Assembly (NCBI GenBank): GCA_965226645.1
Contig: CBDDDL010000004.1
Span: 558,001 to 622,000, forward strand
Length of the DNA stretch: 64,000 bases
Source of the DNA: Poriferisodalis sp965226645
GTDB taxonomy: Bacteria > Actinomycetota > Acidimicrobiia > Acidimicrobiales > Poriferisodalaceae
Reading direction: 5' to 3'
Under the pieces are notes generated by a model, which searched no databases, had not been told where the DNA came from, and saw only the letters and a program-made list of their open reading frames with translations. Shown piece by piece: positions 57,901 through 63,207 of this stretch (position 1 is its first letter; every line of letters starts with the position of its first letter). Both the position numbers and the translations under genes were made by a program.

Positions 57901-59895
57901 GGGTCCGGTTGCTGTCACGGCGACGATCTCGTATTCCACGGAGACGGCTTCGCTGAGCCGAGCAGGGCTTGCGCCGACACTCAGGCTCACTTTGAACTCG
58001 AGTGTCTCGCCCTCCTTCGCTGTGGTGTCTTCGACTCTGAGCACCGGTATGTCGTCGTTGAGGATCGTCCCGCTCGCACCGTCGTTCGGGGAGGGGAGGG
58101 CCACAGCCTCGCCGTCCGTGACCGAGACGTTCAGCCAGAAGGATTCGTCGCGCTCGACCTCTACGTCGGGACACGTCGTCACGGTCACGCTCGCGGTCTG
58201 CGAAGCCCTTCCGAACGTCTTGCTGCCTCTCCACACGTACGTGCCTGGATTCCCTGGATCTTCGACGCGGTCGAAGTCCGTGCCGTCAGGGACGAAGTCC
58301 GTGCCCGGGACGCCGCAGTTGTCGCCCACAGTCGCACGATCCTCATCATCCATCGCCAAGGAATCGATCTGAAGCTCGTATGCCACGGTGACATCGAGGG
58401 CTGGCGTTCGGTCGAGTGACAGCACAAACTCGAGCGTCGATCCTGCCGAATCGCCTTCGTTTGCGCTCACATCGTCAACGCTCAGGCGTGCCTCGTCGTC
58501 GAGGATCGTGATTTCGGCCTTCGCGCCACCTGTGCTCAGGGGCGCGCCGTGTGCGTCCCCGAGAACGAGCGAGAACATCTCGTTGAGCTCTCCTACTGGA
58601 TTCGCGACGTCGTCGAGCGTTTCCACCGAGACCTCGATCGTGACGTCGCCCGGATCGAACGTGAGTGTGGTGGGCAAGATCTGCGTGTAGTCCGAACCCG
58701 CGAGTGCGCGCAGCGCTGGGTTCGGATCGGTCCCGTCGACGGTCTTGACGTCCACCTCGACGGTTTGCGCGCTAGGCGCTGAATGGATGCCGGTCTCATC
58801 CATCAGCTTCAGGTCGAAGGTGAACGATGCGCCTTCGACCACGTCCTGAGATCCCGGCTTCAGCCAAAGGTGTGGCGCGTAGTCGATCTCGGTGATGTCG
58901 CCAGTCGCGGCAGCCCGATTGACGTCCAGATAGCTCGTGCCGCCGGAGTCTTCCGCTGCATTGATCACGATCGAGAGATGCTCGTTGCCTTCATAGAGAC
59001 CGTCAGGGCACGTCGGCACGTCGATGTCCACCGAACCGGTGCCGGCGCCAATCGTTATTGAGCCCGACGGGAGCACATAGTCCGCATCCGCATCCACGCA
59101 ATCTCCGGCCCCGACTGCAGTGTCGTTGTCGGAGAGGTTGACTCCATAGGTGACCGTGATGTCTTGCGCAGCCGGAGGATCGGCTGTCACGGTGAAGCTC
59201 AGTTCATCGCCTTCGTCGGCAGCGAATCTCTCAGGGTCAAACCCCACTCCGGTCGCACGGGGGCGGCGGTGCACGATCTCTGCTGCTTGGCCACGAACAG
59301 TGACCGTCGGGAAGATGCCTCGCAGCGGAGCGACGGCGCCGTCGGTCTCGCATGCGAGCCTCAATCCCAGAACGCCTACGCCGCCTGAAACGGTGGCCCC
59401 TTCGAATCCGAGCCACTGCTCCTGGATGAACTGAGGCGCACCTTCGGAGACATCGGGCGGAGCATCCGGGCGCAAACCGCCGACGCACAGGAAATCCAAG
59501 CCTGGGCGGCCTTCGAGGATTGATTCCGCGACCGCCTCGCGGTCTGCGGCTCCGCCGCTGTCCTCCTCGCAGCACAGCGCTGCTGCAGTCACGGCTTCTT
59601 CCGCCGCGAGATCCGCTGTCAAGCCCGCTCGGCCGCCACGCCCAGCCCAGAGCACGAACAGCGTCAACAGCATCAGCACCGGCGTCAGGATCACGAGTTC
59701 AAGCGCTATCGAGCCCGACTGGTCACGCTGTCTGTGATGACGACGAGGACGACGAATCAGTTTCCGTCGCCGAATCCCGGCGCCAAACCTTCGACTGTTA
59801 GTTGAAGGTGGGCGTGCCGGGGTCGTCGAGTGCTCGACGCGTCGTCGGGTCGGGCTACTCAGCACTCGCCCTTCGCGATGACGTCGCTGGCTCAC
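48934..59895 (-). CDS. giant TadE-like pseudopilin fused to about 28 Calx-beta repeats
   Basis: 3653 residues in one unbroken 11-kb frame. Residues 1-60 are a strongly basic leader. Residues 60-86 (SGSIALELVILTPVLMLLTL, FVLWAG) are a TadE-type transmembrane pseudopilin helix with a prepilin-peptidase-like G/SIALE site (glutamate at +5). A TadE-like soluble segment with several cysteines (CCEED, FLCVGGL) follows to about 190. From about 195 to the end I count about 28 Calx-beta-type repeats, each with an EGDxxxFxVxL start, a V-DY-T strand and an E-DE-F---L end, separated by I-DDD linkers. These motifs are acidic and likely calcium-binding. There is no C-terminal anchor. The start overlaps the stop of the TadG-like gene (ATGA, 59892-59895), so the two are co-translated. 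Inferred role: pilus-associated or cell-surface adhesin. Confidence 0.88.
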   Translation of the reverse strand: MSQRRHREGRVLSSPTRRRVEHSTTPARPPSTNSRRFGAGIRRRKLIRRPRRHHRQRDQSGSIALELVILTPVLMLLTLFVLWAGRGGRAGLTADLAAEEAVTAAALCCEEDSGGAADREAVAESILEGRPGLDFLCVGGLRPDAPPDVSEGAPQFIQEQWLGFEGATVSGGVGVLGLRLACETDGAVAPLRGIFPTVTVRGQAAEIVHRRPRATGVGFDPERFAADEGDELSFTVTADPPAAQDITVTYGVNLSDNDTAVGAGDCVDADADYVLPSGSITIGAGTGSVDIDVPTCPDGLYEGNEHLSIVINAAEDSGGTSYLDVNRAAATGDITEIDYAPHLWLKPGSQDVVEGASFTFDLKLMDETGIHSAPSAQTVEVDVKTVDGTDPNPALRALAGSDYTQILPTTLTFDPGDVTIEVSVETLDDVANPVGELNEMFSLVLGDAHGAPLSTGGAKAEITILDDEARLSVDDVSANEGDSAGSTLEFVLSLDRTPALDVTVAYELQIDSLAMDDEDRATVGDNCGVPGTDFVPDGTDFDRVEDPGNPGTYVWRGSKTFGRASQTASVTVTTCPDVEVERDESFWLNVSVTDGEAVALPSPNDGASGTILNDDIPVLRVEDTTAKEGETLEFKVSLSVGASPARLSEAVSVEYEIVAVTATGPRESDPDYQFDPPNTAAGKLTFAAGVTSSQTVALGLLPDYLPEDDETVQLVLRNPSLDSMFDGDPDLLDDPNAELTAVGTIKDDPPPVLSVNDFSGSEGDTRSFTVTLTRARDGETVEVQYQIAGHGAAPNAATAPGVLVTDPDFQTKPDQNKLDGTLSFPPGTTTLNVDIELLHDLKIEQSELLRLTLLDPVGAVLFDRDPNNGDPDEAYGIGTIKDDPPPVLSVNDFSGSEGDTRSFTVTSTSARDGETVEVQYQIAGHGAAPNAATAPGVLVTDPDFQTKPDQNKLDGTLSFPLGTTALNVDIELLHDLKIEQSEKLRLTLLNPQHAILFDRDPNNGDPDEAYGIGTIEHVDPPRLIANDASAKEGQSLVFAVTLCNQRANETVTVRYRTDSVSAKAGRDYDADITGMLTFSPSTPGATAADHIAVCGLNPTSVKRLNVEAVSTLPDKISESPDQLALTLSDESNAAIDDGIAYGTIYDVPPAIVRVNNPEAVEGTDLEFVISLLQLRDEDNDGIPEEHPFPMDQLTGTVEVGYQTQHRDSAVEGPAVDPGADYLGANGSITFEPGNAGDSNWLKVPVTTYTDTVDEDDEIFALVLSVDPDDPIASPGDTEGTGTIRDQDPPALRITDATADEGSPLEFVVQLVAKDVHGNWAKTPTSKAVTFNIGVVDGGTASSTDIEAMRQVPLTLDAGETSLEYQVRTIGDDIPEPPETVYVAISGPSNATIDRAVGIGTINPKCIDVDDPNEPIPLMIATDIDVIEGKNGHPGLDFSQPLCDRSGGFSFVSRLGLGTATCADIAPHSCLPGDENQRTRATQWTYPDVELTGWARIATRDGIDEPNETWYLDYKWGNTMPLRYQSEDWVRGTVTIIDGDDEPRIFISDAVALEGEPLKFEVALDAASGRTVSFDWRTRDGSATAGVDYEPVDMWTRATIDPGTPGVLSSVVLEVLTSIDSDAGDETLFVDIRAPVVGDPNFVEAFARFLDTVGLGTITDGPRVKITVADAQAAEGGMLGFVVSLSEPAGSLVTVDYATVDLQPGLGSATAGLDYASVSSAPPGAPLVFAVGEQFKTVYVDALTDSDSEFDEQFLFELRDAQGAVSADSTAVGTILGNIDCVGPLPGEIWDNVSDTVQPVTARPLSVGEDAGFALIVVEFERPYCTTTTWTLTIGSDSTAARSADFVRPGALEVVALERELVIPLVLLDDNTVEGDETIVMEGRLGHFGYFEHSPLASWTITVTIVEDDATLLRLPADDATVTTEGDLLSFVVRLDKPTVEPVEFDYETSDGSTPAATQGDDYEPRRGTAAILPGRLSVTIPVRTIEDAFDEFDEEYVNLTVTKPVGAAPDPDGNVAVGRITDDDEPPGVSISNAAADEGDDLEFVVELDAESGRRTSVGFATRDGAGSDGATAPGDYGARSGRVSFDAGVTRQVVSVTALGDYEVEGDEEFFVDLPLGSGDGLLLDNRIGQGTIRDVTERQVSVADAFVDEGGVLVFEVGFEGTPRSQDITVEYTTAADSATAGDDYSAAFETRPGTVRILAGQTSATVRIQTELDRLDEEAERLYLRLSDPVGAALEDAEAAGVIIDDDPVPSLSIDDPEVTENGDGTPSVFTLTLSERSGRDVIVTYNTADITAVAGDDYTAPQAPDNQATIPAGDTSVTVEVALVDDSVAEEVERFQLVLSDPQHTRLADFVGVARILDDDGVPQILVDNPDPVREGDGVSVDFVVRLSRAATTDITVDYATEDATATATDDFVATSSPPALTFTAGELSRPVTVQLVNDSVIEQTETFRLKLSNASATVTIGTDTAVATILDDDDLPAMSVADTAATEGATASFTVSLSTESAQAITVEFEAIADPTAGGTAATPAQDFTAVSGTLTVPARSTEAIITVPLRDDALNEHIETFWLRLSDPSGARIVDGTATGTINDNDPLPQISIADAGEPEGETLRFAVTMNTASGRTVSVPWATEPRGVGDNLATPDDDYTAGSGTLTFTAGSDTAYINIATVDDDIDESDETFLVQLGEATFAALDDNTGVGAIRDNDSEPRIFIEDTRLLETDSPAVFRVTLSRRSSEPVTVDYQTSDGDGDNPATAGSDYATSTSGASGTLTIPAGLEIGEISVFVVDDDVAEDTETFDITLSNPTNAVVAADAGTATATILDNEQPRLSIGDAQASEGDGSIEFTVTLSHAYEIGAADGDVTVSYATFDGTAIQPEDYTAATGTVTIPAGDTTATVTVELAEDVFVEPTELFLVRLSNPVNADIAANEAAGSILDDDDLPRITVARPNIVESDGFLIWRVTLSHPSNLEVTVDYSSRGWNSGCIGSAPTIEGMLVFEHGSTTATVTVPVDDDNVACTPIGDSTISGWPRRYVHLFLSNPVNAELATTIVVGRVHDDDGKTLLSIKARNAGGLIGSESDGQLVFDLELGRPFAHDVTVPIRIDETQALEALIPPGPGWYDSYVSGPQATAASDFVARNANVTLPAGDVLVEVSVQIIDDDTVEETESFMALFESRTYTYFIAFNFLGRARITDNDSVNVDAEDIEVLESAGTAVFRLQLDRDNTLPVSVKYATVDGTATQPEDYTQTSGTATFDAGTRSVFVNVPIVDDDDEDEDETFELLLSAAVSATISDGSATATIRDDDGDDNLPVITIADASATESDYNNISLLCFAVTTSNHPGEPIAVDYESLEAPWLGDRAATPGVDYGIPSFQGNTRYISSAEDQICVNVLNDDIPEPDEMFIGWLSNPVGAVLGNRMAWGTIIDRDPPIVSVSEGSASESGGAVEFTLRLHAPDQEPSSLAYATEVHSPAGDTAAIPDQDYTHTSGRIDFAAGETMATVTVPITNDSIDEPDETFLLVLSDPDNLEVGDGIAVGTITDDDPGWWVDDVNVREGTATADFAVRRDHRGTDPFTLRYEVAPTGGSATGGDDCATDGVDFEFPSGSVVVQPTETEVTISVTICDDTTAESRETLLLELTNVDGRDLAAVATIIDNES
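56851..57660 (-). repeat. 405-bp tandem duplication of one Calx-beta unit
   Basis: 56851-57255 and 57256-57660 are nearly identical at DNA level (both encode SVNDFSGSEGDTRSFTVT and DPNNGDPDEAYGIGTI), with a handful of base changes. The period is 135 codons. Other repeats in the gene are far more diverged. Confidence 0.85.
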
Positions 59896-60767
59896 TCGGA
59901 CAACCGGGTGCGCCGTACCGACTGAACGAGGTCTCTTGAGTCGGGCTCAGGGTCGCCTGTTGCCCACACGGGCCGACCTTGAGCATCAAGGAACTCGAAG
60001 AACGCCAGCTCACAGTCGTAGGTGGAGGGCGAGGCAGCAGCAACGGGGTCTGTCTGGCTCAGCCGACTGATCGACTCGGCGGCCATGCGTGATCCGTCTG
60101 GCCATACCTGGGCTGCGGCCCAGCCGGCATCCTGCCAATCCGCGACCAATGCCACGTGCACCGCGTCATGCATCATGACCCGCTCCGAGACTTTGCACGG
60201 GACCTTGGCCGGAGCCAGCGGCGAGCGGCTGAGCGAGTCGCTGTAGAAGCCCTCCAGCGAATTGCCGTCAATGCCGAGCTGCCCGAGATCGCTCAGCAGC
60301 GATACCAAGAGAAGTTCGCAGCTGGCGTGCCATTGCTCGACATATCCCTTGCGTGCCTCGAGTTTCTCGACTGCGAGGAGGAAGTTGCCGTATTCAAGGT
60401 GGTCCGGGCCATCGGCACCGATGCCGATGAGATCATCTTGATCCATGATCAGTGCGTCCAGTTCCGCCTGGTGTGCTTCGTTGGGCTCATCGCAGCTCAG
60501 CGGGAATGCATCCAGCTGTCCGGCGGGCTCGAGGTAGCCGTCGCGCCAGGCCACTGTGAAGGCGGCGAGATCGTCGGCTGCCTCTTGGACCGTGGACTCG
60601 GCCGCTAGGCGCTGTGGCCCTGCCATCGCCACCACCGCTGCGAACGCGGACACCGGCACCATGAGAACGACCCACAGGCTGATCGCTCCACCGACATCGC
60701 TGCGGCGGCCCCGTCGGCGGGCATCGCGGATGCACCTGAGCAGTGCTGGAGATGTCCGGCGTCTCAT
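59892..60767 (-). CDS. TadG/TadE-like pilus assembly protein
   Basis: 291 residues. A basic leader (RDARRRGRRSDVGG) is followed by a transmembrane helix AISLWVVLMVPVSAFAAVVA, then LAAESTVQEAADDLAAFTVA, the pattern of TadG-like proteins, whose soluble part lies outside the membrane. The remaining 200 residues, with several cysteines (LSCDEP, ASCELL, CKVSE, YDCELAF), have no family I recognise. It starts 30 bp after the stop of the sugar-binding lipoprotein gene and overlaps the giant gene by four bases, so it belongs to one transcription unit with both. It is probably a minor pilus or assembly component. Confidence 0.72.
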   Translation of the reverse strand: MRRRTSPALLRCIRDARRRGRRSDVGGAISLWVVLMVPVSAFAAVVAMAGPQRLAAESTVQEAADDLAAFTVAWRDGYLEPAGQLDAFPLSCDEPNEAHQAELDALIMDQDDLIGIGADGPDHLEYGNFLLAVEKLEARKGYVEQWHASCELLLVSLLSDLGQLGIDGNSLEGFYSDSLSRSPLAPAKVPCKVSERVMMHDAVHVALVADWQDAGWAAAQVWPDGSRMAAESISRLSQTDPVAAASPSTYDCELAFFEFLDAQGRPVWATGDPEPDSRDLVQSVRRTRLSE

Positions 60768-60797
60768 GTCGTTACGGTTCAGGGCTTCGCAGACGCC

Positions 60798-62000
60798 CTA
60801 CTGGTTCTCCGGCAGCGACCAATCGAGATCGTCGACGTTGTCGCGTGTCACGGCCTTCGGGACAATAACGACATGGCCGGTCTCGAAAGCACCGCCGAGC
60901 AGGAAATCGCCGCATGCGACGCCTGCGCGGTAAGCCTGCTCGGACAAACCTTGCGTCATTGCTGCAACGACAACCCGCTCGCGGATGAAATCCGTCACTT
61001 GCTCGCTCACATGAAATCCGACGGCGTACATGTCTCCGTACAGCAGCTGGTTCGCGATGACCGCCGACACCTGCTCAAGCCCTGCGTCAGTGTGGAACAC
61101 GATGTCGACATCGATGTTCTCGAGAACCCATGCTTCGGATGCCTCATAGACCGAGTTCGGCTCGACACCGTGGGACTCGACCGTGGCCGGCTCGTTGACC
61201 CACTCGACTCCGGAGTGGATCACCGACAGCCCTGCGACGAAGCCGCGCATCATGTCGAATGACTGCGGGTCCCCGGCGTCACCGGTGAGCACACCGGCGC
61301 GCCGCACCAAGATGCCGCCGTCCGCCGCCCATTGGCCCACAAGCGAACCTGTCGTTTCGCCGGCCGCGAACGCGTCGATGCCGTAGTACGCGAATCGTTT
61401 GGAATCGGGTGTGTCGCCTCCGACGCTGAAGGTCGGTATGCCAGCTTCGACAGCGGAGTCGATCACGCTGACGAAGAGCCTCTGTGACGCCGCGTCCACC
61501 GCCAGGCAGTCGATGTCGCCGGACTCAATGAGGGCTTCGATTGTCGCGGCCTGGGCCTCGGGGTCAGCGGCGTGAGGTCCGATGATGCGGGCGTTGATGT
61601 CCGCTCCGTGCTGATCAGACACCTCAGCACCGGCACGTGCCCAGCCATGCGCGTACGCATCTGCGTCGCCGGTCCCGTTGAGCGCCTCAACTGAGAGGAC
61701 GACGTTCAGCTGATCGCCTCGGGCCAGCTTGGTGGAGATGCGCTCGGCCAGCGTGAAGTTGCCCCACGGCAAGTCTGCGCTGTGGGGCGGGCCCATTGGA
61801 GCCTCAGTCGTTGTCGTCGTTGCAGCCGTTGTGGCCGAAGGTGGTGTCTCAGCGGTCTCAGCCGATTCCATCAACGACTGCTCAGGCCGGTCACCCTCGG
61901 TCGAGGCGTCGTCGCCGCCGCTGGCGCAAGCGGCCGCCGCCAACGCGAGTGCGCTCGCTGCGGCGAGCGCTGGGAGCGTTCGAAAGCAACTGAGTGTCAT
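60798..62000 (-). CDS. sugar ABC transporter substrate-binding lipoprotein (periplasmic binding protein type 1)
   Basis: 400 residues from ATG 62000, supported by GGAGG nine bases upstream and by the lipoprotein signal MTLSCFRTLPALAAASALAL, AAAACASGG (lipobox Cys). After a Thr/Ala/Glu-rich linker (SATTAATTTTTEAP) comes a Peripla_BP_4-type fold: VVLSVEALNGTGDADAYAHG, ALIESGDIDCLAVDAAS, GIPTFSVGGDTPDSKR, FDMMRGFVAGL and DIVFHTDAGLEQVSAVIANQ. Such proteins deliver sugars to ABC importers or act as sensors. No permease or ATPase gene is visible; instead it leads a unit with pilus-type genes, so a sensory or adhesive role is possible. Confidence 0.85.
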   Translation of the reverse strand: MTLSCFRTLPALAAASALALAAAACASGGDDASTEGDRPEQSLMESAETAETPPSATTAATTTTTEAPMGPPHSADLPWGNFTLAERISTKLARGDQLNVVLSVEALNGTGDADAYAHGWARAGAEVSDQHGADINARIIGPHAADPEAQAATIEALIESGDIDCLAVDAASQRLFVSVIDSAVEAGIPTFSVGGDTPDSKRFAYYGIDAFAAGETTGSLVGQWAADGGILVRRAGVLTGDAGDPQSFDMMRGFVAGLSVIHSGVEWVNEPATVESHGVEPNSVYEASEAWVLENIDVDIVFHTDAGLEQVSAVIANQLLYGDMYAVGFHVSEQVTDFIRERVVVAAMTQGLSEQAYRAGVACGDFLLGGAFETGHVVIVPKAVTRDNVDDLDWSLPENQ

Positions 62001-62028
62001 GGGTTGTACCTCCGGTATGTCGTTCTCA

Positions 62029-62679
62029 ATGTGCGGCGCGGCCGAATCAGCCGCGCGACTCCGGTGCGTAGTAACAACTATTGTCTTCAGAATCAGTGGA
62101 TCCCGCATTGCTGCCCCAGCCCGCCGTGAGGAACGCGGCGAGGCGCTTGCCCTGCTGGTGGTGTGGCCTGCGCTGATCGTCGCGATCCTGGTGATGCTGG
62201 TGCACGTGTTCATCGTGACGAACGCTCAGGCAGAGGCCGAGCTGGCGGCCTCGCAAGGACTGCGATCGGCATGGCGCGTCGCAGCGGACTCCGATTTCCT
62301 GGATGACCCCACAAATCCAGGTCCCGATGACCTGTATGGGGCGCGGGAGCCTCATCCTGAGGTGCTCGCGATGGCCGACGCTGCTAAAGACGCTGTCGCG
62401 CGCGCAGCCGCCACCGAGGGCGGCTGGCGCTGGTGGACGCCAGGAGTCGCCGAGCTCCACAGCGACTGGTGCTACGAGACGACTCCGCCGCGCCCGGCTG
62501 GCGACGAGACCGGTTGGATGCGCGTCGTGGTGTCCGGCGAAGTGTTCGGCCCGCTGGCCTCGCTGTGGCCAAACCGCTGGGACAAGGTGTACACAGCGGC
62601 CGAAGGTCCGGCAATACTTGTGCCCCCGGGACAGGCGGGGCCGAGCACCCGTCCTCCCGCCGAGTTGCCAGTCTGCTGA
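62029..62679 (+). CDS. TadE-like pilus protein
   Basis: About 216 residues if ATG 62029 is used. ATG 62017 is equally possible, the frame is open far upstream, and no good ribosome-binding site marks a start, so the 5' end is uncertain. The region RREERGEALALLVVWPALIV, then AILVMLVHVFIVTNAQAEAE is the N-terminal helix of TadE-like proteins, and AEAELAASQGLRSAWRVAAD follows. The soluble part has one WCYETTPPRP segment and no known catalytic motif. It is the only plus-strand gene in the pilus region. The promoter-like element at 62071-62084 lies inside the proposed 5' end, which suggests a later, unusual start. Confidence 0.6.
   Translation: MCGAAESAARLRCVVTTIVFRISGSRIAAPARREERGEALALLVVWPALIVAILVMLVHVFIVTNAQAEAELAASQGLRSAWRVAADSDFLDDPTNPGPDDLYGAREPHPEVLAMADAAKDAVARAAATEGGWRWWTPGVAELHSDWCYETTPPRPAGDETGWMRVVVSGEVFGPLASLWPNRWDKVYTAAEGPAILVPPGQAGPSTRPPAELPVC
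62065..62084 (+). promoter_or_regulatory. GTAACAAC-TATTGT element, nearly symmetrical
   Basis: Plus strand: GTAACAAC (62071-62078) then TATTGT (62079-62084). Minus strand: GTTGTTAC then TACGCA. It could serve the lipoprotein gene starting at 62000 on the minus strand, the TadE-like gene on the plus strand, or both. Confidence 0.45.
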
Positions 62680-62706
62680 GCGCCGACGACGAGTCACTGC
62701 AGCCTC

Positions 62707-63207
62707 CTATTCGCCGAGGCCACGACGGGGCGTCACTTGGCACAAGGCGGGCTTGTCATCGGCGAGGTCCCCTGGCGTTGCGTTGGGATCCGCAGGCATC
62801 ACCCAGACCGCCTGCTCCACTACGTCGGAGAACTGAACCGGGAGATCGTTCTGGCACAACGGCTCGAAGTCGGCGTCCGTGTATGGGGGTTGATCCGGGT
62901 CCAGCTGGTACACGTCGAACACGGCCTGGGCTTCTGCGGCGATTGCCGCCGAGGCAATGTCGGCGTCGAGAACTCGAACGAGCGGGTCCACCGGCACCTC
63001 GGAGGCGGCGTCGAGTACTCGTTGAACAGTCAGTGCCGACGTTGCCGCGATGCCCGCAATCGCCGCCACGATCAGCAGCCACTCGAGAGTGATGAGACCT
63101 TCGTCTGTCTTGGCGCGTGTCACGTCCGCGGAACGGAGCAGGTCGGCTCTCCCTGTGCCGTCACATCCCGAGCCGCGCACCTCAGGGAAGACTGCCAACG
63201 GTGCCAC
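62707..63207 (-). CDS. pilin-like protein with Flp-type leader
   Basis: Up to 166 residues from GTG 63207, which overlaps the end of tadC; GTG 63123 (VTRAKTDEGLITLEW) gives a more normal short leader and is probably the true start. The cleavage-type site lies in DEGLITLEWLLIVAAIAGIA, with glutamate at +5 after the glycine, followed by a hydrophobic helix. The soluble part (about 100 residues) has two cysteines (EPLCQND, ALCQVTP) that could form a disulfide. It is paralogous to the orphan pilin at 34228-34650. Position directly after tadC suggests a structural or minor pilin of the Tad system. Confidence 0.78.
   Translation of the reverse strand: MAPLAVFPEVRGSGCDGTGRADLLRSADVTRAKTDEGLITLEWLLIVAAIAGIAATSALTVQRVLDAASEVPVDPLVRVLDADIASAAIAAEAQAVFDVYQLDPDQPPYTDADFEPLCQNDLPVQFSDVVEQAVWVMPADPNATPGDLADDKPALCQVTPRRGLGE

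Noticed and set aside
60798..62213. ATG 62213 as start of the sugar-binding protein
   Set aside because: A classical lipoprotein signal with lipobox starts at 62000, preceded by GGAGG.
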